A stretch of DNA of 34,679 nt. Origin: Acinetobacter sp. UBA801. GTDB taxonomy: Bacteria; Pseudomonadota; Gammaproteobacteria; Pseudomonadales; Moraxellaceae. Location of the stretch: the NCBI GenBank assembly GCA_002296655.1, contig DBIN01000044.1, positions 1 to 34,679 of the forward strand. The letters run 5' to 3'. Shown here piece after piece: positions 1 through 7,354 of this stretch (positions within the stretch are counted from its first letter, which is position 1; each line of letters opens with the position of its first letter). Both the position numbers and the translations under genes were made by a program. The notes below the pieces were generated by a model, which saw nothing but the letters and a program-made list of their open reading frames with translations, was not told the origin of the DNA and did no database searches.

Positions 1-77
1 TCTTTTCTTGACTCAAGCATTAATGCAGTACGATCTTCAAAGTTAAGATGATGGTATGACAATTTTATATACTCCAT
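1..77 (-). CDS. IS30-like transposase, N-terminus only (runs off left edge)
   Basis: An ORF starts with ATG at 77-75 and reads leftward off the window; 25 codons are visible. The start is MEYIKLSYHHLNFED, continuing RTALMLESRK. This resembles the N-terminal HTH region of IS30-family transposases, which begin with a short 'Y..L..E.R' stretch; that assignment is from memory of the family. A good Shine-Dalgarno (AAAGGG) lies just upstream of the ATG. The stretch 81-146 between this ATG and the end of the next gene should contain the element's terminal repeat, but the other end lies outside the window, so neither boundary nor target duplication can be set. If correct, an IS abuts the 3' end of the broken lipoprotein gene. 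Confidence 0.55.
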   Translation of the reverse strand, partial: MEYIKLSYHHLNFEDRTALMLESRK

Positions 78-146
78 AAACCCTTTAAATTAATTAGGTG
101 GTTTATGTCGCACTTCAAGTTTTACTCTGCCTAGATTTGACTTTCA

Positions 147-901
147 TCAAGAAAAATTTTTATTTTCTATTAGTTCCAATCGTAACTGCAATTCTCCACA
201 CTCCTCTTCTGGCTCAGATGGGATAGTAATTTTGACTTTATTATTTAATTGCCATACTCCGTTTACAGGTTCAAATAAATTGTATTTTAGTTGAAAAATA
301 CGCTCTTCATCTGGTATTAACTCAACTTTTTTAATAATGGAACATTGCATCTCAGGAAATAATTGATCTTTTGTTTGGGTATTAGACTTCTTGCGTTAGT
401 CAAATTTTAAGCAGTCAAAAGCTATATTTTATAAGGTTTTAGCCAATTCAAAAATTAGATAAAACTATACTTTCGCAAGAGGTCTATTATAAAAATCTAA
501 AGGCACATTGCAATCAGGATATTCTAATATCACTTTATCCGAATAATTATTTAGAAAAGATAATTTAATCTCTATAGGAATACCTTTATCTTTATCAACT
601 TTTAGATCATATAAAGCATCTTCACGTAAATCTGTTTTTTTATAAAAATCCAAAAATTGAATTTCGCGAACGACTAGACCACACAAATCAGTTGCAGCCC
701 CAAATAGTTTTTAACGTGTATTGATCTTGTTTAAAGAGATAATCACTATTGCTGTCGTGAGCATTCCCAAGACTAGGTGGAGGTGGAAGCCCATTACCCT
801 GTACCTTCTAAACTAGCCCCTCCTACACTAAAACTCTCTCCGCAACCAATCATTGTTAAAAATAAAATATTAAAGCAAAAGAGCTTAACTATTTTCTTCA
901 C
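147..901 (-). pseudogene. Lipoprotein gene broken by two frameshifts and a MITE insertion
   Basis: Reading leftward from a GTG at 901, the first frame gives a lipoprotein signal peptide (MKKIVKLFCFNILFLTMIGC, then GESF; lipobox ending in Cys20) and stops at 794. A second frame continues with GNGLPPPPSLGNAHDSN and stops at 688. The third frame carries on (GAATDLCGLVVREIQF) until an insertion at 384-485, then resumes to a TGA at 147. Each frameshift is cured by removing one G from a G run (GGG near 797, GGGG near 700). Removing 105 bp (element plus one target duplication) joins ...PLDFYN to TQTKDQLF... in frame. With all three lesions repaired the gene is exactly 216 codons, 215 aa. The GTG overlaps the end of the DUF6502 gene by 17 bp, suggesting coupled translation. 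No function is recognised. The frameshifts could be sequencing errors; the insertion cannot. Confidence 0.75.
384..485. mobile_element. MITE-like insertion (about 100 bp) with terminal inverted repeats
   Basis: The left end reads AGACTTCTTGCGTTAGT (384-400). The right end, read on the other strand from 485, is AGACCTCTTGCGAAAGT; 14 of 17 positions match. The flanks are duplicated: ATT at 381-383 and 486-488, or TATTA at 380-384 and 485-489 if the element is taken as 385-484. There is no ORF inside, so it must be moved by a transposase elsewhere. The ends suggest a DNA-transposon family of Acinetobacter, but I cannot name the parent. Insertion occurred inside the lipoprotein gene, and exact removal restores its frame. 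Confidence 0.8.
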
Positions 902-1736
902 GGTCATGTTGATAAACCCCAAATATAAAAGTTTTAGTAGCATCTAGCTTGCCTTCATCCTCTGCACATTTTTCAGAAGCTGACTTTAGTAGTTGTAGTG
1001 AATATTCGTGCCACAATTTTAGACTCTGATCACGTAAAAACTGAACAGACGCTTCAGTTAATCCATCCGCACACACAGCTTGTTCTAAAAAGTTTTTCTC
1101 ATTATTTTCAAATAAATTATGGAAACCTGCAGCCAAATGGGATTGTAAGTTTTTAATCAAAATTTTACGAGCTTCTTGTAAAGAAGGATCAGGAATAAAT
1201 TGTCCTTTTTGCAATAAAATATTACCGTCTTTTTCGAGTACTATGCCTAATCGGATCAACTCATTTAACACAGACCTAGGATGGCGCTCAGTAGATACTC
1301 TTTTTACCAAAATTTCGAAATTATTTTCTTTTTCACTACTGAATGGTAAACACTCTCCCCAGCCTTCTGCTAACCACAAACCTATAACCCGAGAAGGAAC
1401 ACTAATTGGTTCAGAAATATTTGCTTCAGTCAAAGGCTTGCCCGCCAGCTTCGTCTCTTTATATGCACTGACATCCTTACGGTGTAGACCAGATAATAAA
1501 CTAATAGCAGAAATAGTAGGCTTTTGATCAATTCTTTCTAATTCTTGAAGAGCCTGTTGATAAAAAATTGGTTTTAAAGCAGCGGAAAATTCTGTATATC
1601 CAACACCAGAACGAATTAACCATTGGTTAAGATAATCCATGAGTGCAAGCACTTGCTTTAAATTAAACTCAGCATCATTAGTAGGAAGTTTAGTCATCAC
1701 ACCAACAGCAGTAGAATTACAATTGAAATTTTCCAA
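885..1736 (-). CDS. DUF6502 family protein
   Basis: The 283-aa soluble protein has the character of the DUF6502 family: an N-terminal helical, HTH-like part (residues about 28-95, with RSGVGYTEFSAALKPIFY and ISAISLLSGLHRKDVSAYKE) and a long, Leu/Glu-rich helical C-terminal half. The family's function is not known; the N-terminal half reads like a DNA-binding domain, which is inference. The frame begins at TTG 1736 (LENFNCNS) preceded by a TAGGAG about 11 nt upstream; an ATG at residue 14 is the alternative start. No signal peptide or membrane segment is present. The 3' end overlaps the GTG start of the downstream lipoprotein gene by 17 bp, so the two probably formed one operon. Confidence 0.7.
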   Translation of the reverse strand: MENFNCNSTAVGVMTKLPTNDAEFNLKQVLALMDYLNQWLIRSGVGYTEFSAALKPIFYQQALQELERIDQKPTISAISLLSGLHRKDVSAYKETKLAGKPLTEANISEPISVPSRVIGLWLAEGWGECLPFSSEKENNFEILVKRVSTERHPRSVLNELIRLGIVLEKDGNILLQKGQFIPDPSLQEARKILIKNLQSHLAAGFHNLFENNEKNFLEQAVCADGLTEASVQFLRDQSLKLWHEYSLQLLKSASEKCAEDEGKLDATKTFIFGVYQHDREENS

Positions 1737-1867
1737 CTATTTTTAGTCTCCTACAAATTTTATCATATAAATTTACGTATCTTGTGAAAAAATACTCACA
1801 ATCTAGCTCTAAATCTATCACTTTTTAATTTTTCACTATTTAGCGTTCATCTATTTACAACTGTTCA

Positions 1868-1923
1868 TTAAATACTCTATCATAAAAATGCTAAATTTTC
1901 GCATTTTATGATAGAGTATTTAA
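1868..1923. repeat. Long AT-rich inverted repeat (possible operator)
   Basis: The arms are 1868-1891 and 1901-1923 (TTAAATACTCTATCATAAAA at the outer part of each), perfect except for one bulged A, around a 9-nt loop. It is not GC-rich and has no U run, so it is a poor terminator. It sits about 25 bp upstream of a Shine-Dalgarno and ATG at 1951, so it may have been the operator or a promoter-overlapping site of the gene now cut off by the IS3 element. Confidence 0.6.
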
Positions 1924-1950
1924 TTTGAATAATTATCGTTAAGGAGTAAG

Positions 1951-1972
1951 TATGATGAAAATTTCACCCTGA
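1951..1972 (+). pseudogene. Start of an unknown gene, cut off by the IS3 element
   Basis: AAGGAG (1941-1946) is followed 5 nt later by tandem ATG codons at 1952 and 1955, giving MMKISP before the IS end supplies a TGA at 1970-1972. A strong ribosome site and upstream palindrome suggest a real gene start whose body is missing; the sequence right of the IS (3200 onward) does not continue it. The identity cannot be determined. Confidence 0.45.
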
Positions 1973-1987
1973 ATAGCCACCAAAATT

Positions 1988-2860
1988 CTAGACACACATA
2001 ACCATCTTTTGATGGGCCTTTTCATAATCTAATGGAGAACGTTGACCATTGGAACCATGTCTGCGTTTTGAATTGTAGAACATCTCAATATATTCAAAGA
2101 TATCTGACCTTGCTTCAGTTCTTGATGAATATATTTTCTTTTTGATCCTCTCTCGCTTTAACAGCTGAAAAAAGCTCTCGGCAACAGCATTGTCATGGCA
2201 ATTTCCTCGTCTGCTCATACTGCTTTCAAGATTATGATGCTTGAGAAATGTCTGCCATTCATGACTGGTGTATTGGCTGCCTTGGTCAGAATGAATCAGG
2301 ACTTTGTTCTTTGGGTTTATTCGCCACAAAGCCATCAATAACGCATCTAAAACCAGATCTGTCGTGATTCTGGATTTCATCGACCAGCCAACAACAAGAC
2401 GTGAAAACAAGTCAATCACAACTGCAAGATATAACCATCCTTCATGAGTACGGATATAGGTGATGTCAGTCACCCACAACTGGTTGGGATGAGTTGGGTT
2501 AAACTGTCGGTCTAAAGTGTTTGCGGTAACGACAGCTGGAGTACCAGCGTGAGCTCTAGGTTTACGATAGCCACGCTGCGATTTAAGACCATTCGCCTTC
2601 ATGAGTCGATGTACTCGATTGATCCCACAACTTTCGCCAACATCTTTCAAATCACAGTGAATCTTGCGATAGCCATAGACTCCACCAGATTCCAGCCAGA
2701 ATTGTTTAATCAATCCTGAAAGCTGTTGCCGTTTCTTGGCAGTTATACTGGTAGGTTTCTTTAACCAGGCGTAATAACCACTGTGATGAACATCTAACGT
2801 TGAACATAAACGACGAACAGACCATATATGTTGGTTGTCCTGAATAAAGGCGTACCTCAT
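1988..2860 (-). CDS. IS3-family transposase OrfB (DDE integrase domain)
   Basis: The 290-aa protein is the catalytic part of an IS3 transposase. The N-terminal HTH_21-like segment (residues about 10-75, HHSGYYAWLKKP) precedes the rve integrase core. The DDE residues are visible: Asp in WVTDITYI, Asp in LIHSDQGSQYTS, and Glu in NAVAESFFQLLKRE, with the usual Lys/Arg one turn later. The C-terminus has the typical YNSKRRHGSNGQRSPLDYE ending. The ATG overlaps the orfA stop as ATGA, but the reading frame is open upstream to the A6G site, so the active product is expected to be an OrfAB fusion made by -1 frameshifting. Length is normal. Confidence 0.95.
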   Translation of the reverse strand: MRYAFIQDNQHIWSVRRLCSTLDVHHSGYYAWLKKPTSITAKKRQQLSGLIKQFWLESGGVYGYRKIHCDLKDVGESCGINRVHRLMKANGLKSQRGYRKPRAHAGTPAVVTANTLDRQFNPTHPNQLWVTDITYIRTHEGWLYLAVVIDLFSRLVVGWSMKSRITTDLVLDALLMALWRINPKNKVLIHSDQGSQYTSHEWQTFLKHHNLESSMSRRGNCHDNAVAESFFQLLKRERIKKKIYSSRTEARSDIFEYIEMFYNSKRRHGSNGQRSPLDYEKAHQKMVMCV

Positions 2861-3135
2861 TTGGACTGGCTTGCGAAGTACACCGCGGCCTTTTTTAATA
2901 TGTCCCTTTCTTCAGTAACCCGTTGCAGTTCTTTTTTTAACTTTGCTAATTCTGTAGTTGGATCACTAGATTCTGTTGTCTTGGGCTGCTGTGGATCATA
3001 ACGTTTGATCCAAGCATACAGACTATGTGTAGTGGTTCCTAAACGTGTAGCAACTTCAGCCACACTATGACCTTTCTCAGTGACTTGTTTTACTGCTTCA
3101 ATTTTGAATTCTTCAGGGTATCGTTTACTGCTCAT
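2857..3135 (-). CDS. IS3-family OrfA (HTH DNA-binding protein)
   Basis: The 92-aa protein starts at ATG 3135 (MSSKRYPEEFKIEAVKQV), with GAGGTG a few bases upstream; the frame is also open to a GTG two codons earlier. It has the classic HTH_Tnp_1 fold (SVAEVATRLGTTTHSLYAWI, about residues 25-45), which recognises the IS ends. A C-terminal heptad region (ELAKLKKELQRVTEERDILKKA) acts as a leucine-zipper oligomerisation helix. It ends ASQSK with its stop overlapping the orfB ATG. OrfA alone normally represses or modulates transposition. Confidence 0.93.
   Translation of the reverse strand: MSSKRYPEEFKIEAVKQVTEKGHSVAEVATRLGTTTHSLYAWIKRYDPQQPKTTESSDPTTELAKLKKELQRVTEERDILKKAAVYFASQSK
2890..2896 (-). 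other. Programmed -1 frameshift site A_AAA_AAG of the IS3 element
   Basis: In the orfA frame, TTA AAA AAG (L-K-K) makes the heptamer A AAA AAG. The -1 frame is open from here (GRGVLRKPVQ) straight into the orfB ATG codon, so slippage would yield a full OrfAB transposase. This motif is well known for IS3-family elements. Confidence 0.8.
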
Positions 3136-3192
3136 GAGCACCTCGTTAATTAGTCATTTTATCTAACTAAAAGGTGTCTACAAAATCGGTGG

Positions 3193-3285
3193 CTATTCAT
3201 TGATCTGCTGTTTTTCTCTTTCTAAAATTCTTACTTTACTTGCCTCCATTTCCAATGACATTTGCATTCCATAAACATCATTCAT
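3193..3285 (-). pseudogene. 5' fragment of an unknown gene truncated by the IS3 element
   Basis: The ATG at 3285 opens MNDVYGMQMSLEMEASKVRI, then LEREKQQIN, before the IS end brings in Glu and a TAG at 3193-3195. The charged, helical composition suggests a coiled coil. GGTAGC occurs twice just upstream (a direct repeat), near a weak ribosome site. The gene would have continued left, but the sequence beyond the IS does not continue it. No family is recognised; its place beside the tRNA 3' end would fit an island-borne gene. Confidence 0.4.
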
Positions 3286-3314
3286 ACTGCTACCTATTTG
3301 CTACCTTTTTTATT

Positions 3315-3354
3315 TTAATAAAAAACCACTTACGATTAGTACACGTAAGTGGTT
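3315..3354 (-). terminator. Rho-independent terminator of the tRNA gene
   Basis: An 11-bp perfect stem, AACCACTTACG / CGTAAGTGGTT (3324-3334 and 3344-3354), with a 9-nt loop. On the minus strand it is followed by TTTTTTATT, just downstream of the tRNA. Confidence 0.75.
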
Positions 3355-3362
3355 GTTTTATA

Positions 3363-3439
<77 letters not shown>

Positions 3440-3574
3440 TAAAATTGAATTTGTTATAATTCAACAAGTTCAAGCGCAAAGAATACTAGCGAAGATTTTT
3501 AAAAAACACAAGCCATTTTCATAAATTGCTGTATAGATAGTCAACAGATAAATTTAATTATTGAAATATAAAAA

Positions 3575-3661
3575 CTACACCTTCACTTTCCGAAACATTG
3601 CCAAATGCATATTTAAACGCTTCCCTTTACGCGCTTCGGCTTTGTTGAACAAGAATTTCAT
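3575..3661 (-). CDS. Possible 28-aa basic small protein
   Basis: ATG at 3661 gives MKFLFNKAEARKGKRLNMHL then AMFRKVKV and TAG at 3575. It is very basic and free of the low-complexity codons expected of AT-rich noise, but there is no clear Shine-Dalgarno. It overlaps the left arm of the inverted-repeat pair at 3637-3751, so it could be a remnant of a longer gene. No family is recognised. Confidence 0.3.
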   Translation of the reverse strand: MKFLFNKAEARKGKRLNMHLAMFRKVKV

Positions 3662-3751
3662 AACTATATCATTTTAAAAAAGTTTCGATTATTTTTACCT
3701 AAAATTAAATTCTTTTAAATCAGATGTTTACATGTTTACACAACAAAGCCG
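3637..3751. repeat. Inverted-repeat pair spanning 115 bp (possible MITE or IS relic)
   Basis: CGGCTTTGTTG at 3637-3647 is matched exactly on the other strand by 3741-3751. The interior is AT-rich without its own gene. GGCTTTGTTG-type ends are familiar on several Acinetobacter insertion sequences, but no target duplication is visible, so this is tentative. The rest of the 3440-3889 gap shows nothing else I can name. Confidence 0.35.
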
Positions 3752-3889
3752 TTAACATTAAAACTAATAAAAGATATAATGTATCATCCACATCATTTTA
3801 GGTTGCTATATTTCAAACAATTTTTCTGTTGACTCTTATATAAAACAAGCAGAAATTATGCATTTACAGATCCTTCAGCTGTTATATTT

Positions 3890-4468
3890 ATGTTGAAAAA
3901 ATTTATAGGCGAGTCTGCATTCAAACTTGCAGGATGGCAATATCAGGTAGACCCTAACGTCCTCGAAAACAAACAAGTGATCGTGGGTTTTGAACACACC
4001 TCAATGATGGATGCAATCCTCTCACTTGCTCTGTTCCAAATTTATGATATTAAAATTCATACTTTAATTAAAAAAGAGCTTTTCAAAGGGCCGCTTAAAC
4101 CTGTTTTAGAAAAAATCGGCGGCATTCCAGTAGACCGTAAATCTAGCAAAGATATTGTTTCGCAAATGGTTGAACTTTTTGATCAAAATGAAAATTTCAA
4201 TTTGGTCATTGCACCCGAAGCAACTCGTGCAAAAACAGGTGAAGTCCGCAAGCCAATTCGTACAGGTTTTTGGCATATTGCCAAAGCAGCCAATGTGCCT
4301 ATCGTATTAATGTATGCCAACTCAAAAACCAAACAAGGCGGGATTTTTGAAAAAATTTATCCGACAGATTTAGATCACGATATGGCACTTATCAAACAAT
4401 TATATAAAGAACACGTAGGCTTAGATATTGTTATCCCTGAGCCAAAAACAGCGCCAAGCAATGGTTAA
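3890..4468 (+). CDS. Lysophospholipid acyltransferase family protein (PlsC-like)
   Basis: The 192-aa protein belongs to the PlsC/LPLAT acyltransferase superfamily, which transfers acyl groups from acyl-ACP or acyl-CoA to lysophospholipids or related acceptors. The HX4D catalytic motif is HTSMMD (about residues 36-41). Block III is GGIPVDR (about 77-83) and the EGTR-type block is PEATR (about 107-111). It is shorter than true PlsC (about 240 aa) and has no strong N-terminal membrane helix, so the substrate is uncertain; membrane association would be peripheral. The ATG at 3890 is the natural start although no good Shine-Dalgarno precedes it. It lies alone upstream of yebC, with a GCCCTTT/AAAGGGC hairpin between them at about 4484-4505. 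Confidence 0.85.
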   Translation: MLKKFIGESAFKLAGWQYQVDPNVLENKQVIVGFEHTSMMDAILSLALFQIYDIKIHTLIKKELFKGPLKPVLEKIGGIPVDRKSSKDIVSQMVELFDQNENFNLVIAPEATRAKTGEVRKPIRTGFWHIAKAANVPIVLMYANSKTKQGGIFEKIYPTDLDHDMALIKQLYKEHVGLDIVIPEPKTAPSNG

Positions 4469-4567
4469 AAAACCTAAAACTCTGCCCTTTATCTAAAAAA
4501 AGGGCTTATGTTAGAATGGGCGCAATTTTGATAGGCATACTGCCAATCTGTAAGGAGCATAGTTCGC

Positions 4568-5317
4568 ATGGCGGGTCATTCCAAGTGGGCCAACATTAAG
4601 CATCGTAAAGCCAAACAAGATGCTAGTCGTGGTAAGTTGTTTACCAAATTTATTCGTGAATTAACAACTGCTGCAAAGCTCGGCGGTCCAGATGCGGCAA
4701 GTAACCCTCGTTTACGTGCTGTTGTTGAAAAAGCACTTTCAGTTAATATGACACGTGACGTTATTAACCGTGCCATCCAGCGCGGTGCAGGCGGTGAAGA
4801 TAACGACGATCTTAAAGAAGTAACATATGAAGGTTATGGTGTAGGTGGTGTTGCTGTTATTGTAGAAACCATGACAGACAACTTAAACCGTACTGTGCCA
4901 GATGTACGTCACTGTTTCTCTAAAACTGACGGTAACTTAGGCACCAATGGTTCTGTAGCGTTTCTATTCACAAAACGTGGTGAAATTTCATTTGAAGATT
5001 CATCTTTAGAAGATCAAGTGATGGAGGTCGCTTTAGAGGCTGGCGCAGAAGACATCGAAGTGTCTGAAGATGGCATTTTGGTTATTACCACGCCAGAAGC
5101 TTTTGGTACAGTTCAAGATGCGCTAACAGCAGCAGGTTTGAAATCTGACAATGCTGAAGTGGTCATGAGTCCATCGACTAAAGCAGAAATTACGGACATC
5201 GACCAAGCGAAAAAAATCATGAAAATGATTGATATGCTTGAAGATTTAGATGATGTTCAAAACGTATATACCAACGTGGAATTCTCCGATGATGTTTTAG
5301 CACAATTAGACGCATAA
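4568..5317 (+). CDS. yebC: YebC/PmpR family protein
   Basis: The 249-aa protein has the normal length for the family and opens with the conserved [18 protein letters not shown]. It has the [11 protein letters not shown] and NPRLRAV blocks, and the acidic C-terminal domain ([20 protein letters not shown]) of YebC. The family was long annotated as DNA-binding regulators (PmpR in Pseudomonas); more recent work links YebC-type proteins to ribosome function at proline-rich sequences, so its role here is left open. Cytoplasmic. AAGGAG lies about 10 nt before the ATG. A strong terminator follows at 5338. Confidence 0.97.
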   Translation: MAGHSKWANIKHRKAKQDASRGKLFTKFIRELTTAAKLGGPDAASNPRLRAVVEKALSVNMTRDVINRAIQRGAGGEDNDDLKEVTYEGYGVGGVAVIVETMTDNLNRTVPDVRHCFSKTDGNLGTNGSVAFLFTKRGEISFEDSSLEDQVMEVALEAGAEDIEVSEDGILVITTPEAFGTVQDALTAAGLKSDNAEVVMSPSTKAEITDIDQAKKIMKMIDMLEDLDDVQNVYTNVEFSDDVLAQLDA

Positions 5318-5337
5318 TATGTCTAAGTGCAATTCAT

Positions 5338-5365
5338 AAAAACGCACGTTCTCGTGCGTTTTTTT
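5338..5365 (+). terminator. Rho-independent terminator after yebC
   Basis: Stem AAAAACGCACG / CGTGCGTTTTT with TTCT tetraloop (5349-5352) and a run of seven T at 5359-5365. The symmetrical A/T runs mean it may also serve the convergent Lrp-type gene. Confidence 0.9.
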
Positions 5366-5393
5366 ATAGATCACGCAAAATAATTCTAATAAA

Positions 5394-5864
5394 TTAAACT
5401 TTATTTAATAAACCATGACAGTTTAAAACATCATATTCTTTAATCACAAAGCTAGAATGCAAACCTGCCACATGCTCGATTTTACCAATCCGTTTTAGTA
5501 AAATTTCACTGTAATTTTCCATATCTCGCGCCACAACCTCTACAATAAAATCTGCAGTCTGCCCTGTCACCAAAAATGCGCGTATCACTTCAGGAATACT
5601 TTCCAGTTCATCCAAAAATTTGGCAAAAATATCAGTATCGTGTTTGCTTAATGATACCTGCAACAACACATGTAAACTAAAACCCAATTTTTGATAATTA
5701 ATTTCACGCTTTAAACCTGAAATAATTTTATGATCGATCAGACTTTTAATACGGCGATGCACGGAACTAACCGACAGATTAATCCGCTCGGAAAGTTCAT
5801 TTAAATTGACATCTTCGTTGCTTAAAATTTCTAAAATATGCTTATCGAAGCGATCTAATTCCAT
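5394..5864 (-). CDS. Lrp/AsnC family transcriptional regulator
   Basis: The 156-aa protein has the standard Lrp/AsnC layout. The N-terminal winged HTH (residues about 1-60) includes LDRFDKHILEILSNEDV and the recognition part LSERINLSVSSVHRRIKSL. The C-terminal RAM/AsnC ligand domain (about 68-145) includes VIRAFLVTGQTADFIVEVVA. Such proteins bind amino acids and act as octameric or dimeric local or global regulators. The usual divergently transcribed target is not here: upstream lies only a decayed small gene, so the regulon cannot be read from context. It converges with yebC. Start ATG at 5864; no strong Shine-Dalgarno. Confidence 0.93.
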   Translation of the reverse strand: MELDRFDKHILEILSNEDVNLNELSERINLSVSSVHRRIKSLIDHKIISGLKREINYQKLGFSLHVLLQVSLSKHDTDIFAKFLDELESIPEVIRAFLVTGQTADFIVEVVARDMENYSEILLKRIGKIEHVAGLHSSFVIKEYDVLNCHGLLNKV

Positions 5865-5987
5865 TTTTCAAGCACTCAATCTAATCAGATAAAAATCAAA
5901 CATATACCGCCATTATACTTGAATTATTTTGCAGACTAAGTATTTTTATTGAAAATTCATTCCAGTAGTAAAGCAAAATCTTTATGG

Positions 5988-6221
5988 TTATAAAAATAAC
6001 CGCTTAACGTTTGGAGCAACTCCATAGACAAACGGGATTTCATTGAACTTATAGTTTTGAACATCTAAATTTTCAAAAATCCAATAAATAACAGCTTCGT
6101 ACATATATTGTCACAATCCTAACCATCTATTTTTTGAAAGTGTATAGAAATGTATTAATACAGATGCACTCAACAATAAGCACAATGCGCCGCCAAACTT
6201 GGTACAGAATTTTGATTTGAA
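5988..6221 (-). pseudogene. Small membrane-protein-like gene with in-frame TGA
   Basis: One continuous frame on the minus strand reads FKSKFCTKFGGALCLLLSAS, then VLIHFYTLSKNRWLGL, a TGA at 6111-6113, then QYMYEAVIYWIFENLDVQN and YKFNEIPFVYGVAPNVKRLF, ending at 5988. Both halves look coding: a hydrophobic helix first, then an aromatic-rich soluble part. The second half could be translated alone from ATG 6104 as a 38-aa protein. No proper start codon is present at the 5' end, so the N-terminus seems lost too. The TGA could be a TGG (Trp) codon mutated. I do not recognise the family. The rest of the 5865-6322 gap holds nothing else except the weak hairpin at 6284. Confidence 0.4.
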
Positions 6222-6283
6222 TCACTTAAATTCTTTGATTAAATTTTTGTTGCTAGGTTTTTAGAGATCTGTATCCCAAAATA

Positions 6284-6298
6284 CGCGCAGATTGCGCG
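6284..6298 (-). terminator. Weak hairpin downstream of the GST gene
   Basis: CGCGC-AATCT-GCGCG on the minus strand, followed by TATTTTG; the T run is short, so termination would be inefficient. Confidence 0.3.
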
Positions 6299-6322
6299 GA
6301 TGTTTATTTAAGGCAATAACAT

Positions 6323-7087
6323 TTAAATACCGCGCCAATCTACACGTGCATTACGCTCAGTTTGATAAATACGCGAAACATATTGCCCTAAAGGCAAATC
6401 TAGCAAATACTTTTGATAATCTTTAAATTCTTCAGAAATGACTTCATCGTGTTCTTTTTCCCACGGCGTACCTGAAATTTCTAAAATAGGCGCAAGCATC
6501 GAACATACTGAAATATCGGCTAAACCCAAACGCTCACCTACAAAATAACGTCCATAATTATCAATCAAATGTTGATTTAAAATGATAATTAATTCATCCA
6601 TCCGCTGTTTGGATTCTGTGACTTTATCTTGATCGAGCTGATAACCCTTAGACACCAAAGCTTTAATAATTGGCTTAGAATATTTAGAAAACTGACGCAA
6701 ATAGCCTTTTTCACCAATTAAAATTTCCAAAGGTTCTTCACTTTCAGATAGTGCATGCGCCAAACCCCAACGACGCACATGCTGCCCCAATTCGTCAGCC
6801 AAAGTATTTATGGCAAAGGCATGTTTATATTGCTCAGCATCACTGCGTAACAAGGCATGTTCGGGATAAACATCATCCAAATATAAAGCAATTTGAGTCG
6901 AATCTGCTATCCAACGCTCTTGATCACGTAAAATAGGTAATTTATTTTGCCCTGTTTTTAATTGTGCAAAAGCGCGATGTACACCTGGAATTAAGTTTTG
7001 CGCATCATAATCTAATTCTTTATGATCCAATAACCAGCGAGCTTTCTCACAAAAATGAGACAGAGGAAACTGGTATAAGATGCGCAT
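6323..7087 (-). CDS. Glutathione S-transferase family protein
   Basis: The 254-aa protein has an N-terminal thioredoxin-like GST domain (residues about 1-80): MRILYQFPLSHFCEKARWLL carries the Ser/Cys active-site region, KLPIL is the conserved cis-Pro segment, and DSTQIALYLDD is the glutathione-contacting motif. The all-helical GST C domain follows (about 90-235), with the GLADISVCSML N-cap-type motif. Cytoplasmic; substrate unknown. It is about 30-40 aa longer than most bacterial GSTs, with the extra length in the C domain. Monocistronic, divergent from ychF. Confidence 0.88.
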   Translation of the reverse strand: MRILYQFPLSHFCEKARWLLDHKELDYDAQNLIPGVHRAFAQLKTGQNKLPILRDQERWIADSTQIALYLDDVYPEHALLRSDAEQYKHAFAINTLADELGQHVRRWGLAHALSESEEPLEILIGEKGYLRQFSKYSKPIIKALVSKGYQLDQDKVTESKQRMDELIIILNQHLIDNYGRYFVGERLGLADISVCSMLAPILEISGTPWEKEHDEVISEEFKDYQKYLLDLPLGQYVSRIYQTERNARVDWRGI

Positions 7088-7354
7088 AAAATCTCCATAT
7101 TTAAAATTTTGATATCCAAAGCAATATCAATACTGTGCATGTCATACTTTAGTCATAGCTTCTTATAATTACAATGTACTTTTTATTCAAAAGTCAGGCG
7201 AAACAGTCAGCAATTCAAATCAATTCCTGCTAGACATTCAACCAACAACGCTAAGCAGACTGGAGTGGAGAAACATCTGTTCGATGACCTGACTTTATCT
7301 GCCCTTTCATGTAAAATCGTGCCTAATTTTTAAATAACACGTTGTGAGTTATTC

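Larger units (their letters stand above)
1970..3199 (-). mobile_element. Complete IS3-family insertion sequence
   Basis: The element is 1230 bp and is bounded by inverted repeats starting TGAATAGCCACC at both ends, with further similarity to about 26 bp (TTCTAGACAC versus TTGTAGACAC). It ends in TG...CA as usual for IS3 family members. It contains orfA and orfB in overlapping frames with an A6G slippery site. The flanking bases (TTTCACCC on the left, TTGATCTG on the right) show no target duplication, which suggests that recombination or an IS-mediated deletion followed insertion. Both frames are intact, so it may still be active. Confidence 0.92.

Noticed and set aside
1243..1527. 94-codon plus-strand open frame
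   Set aside because: Shadow of the DUF6502 gene on the opposite strand, no ribosome site.
3637..3751. XerC/D (pdif-like) site near GGCTTTGTTG repeat
   Set aside because: The two 11-bp halves do not match the pdif core I know, and the spacing is far too long.
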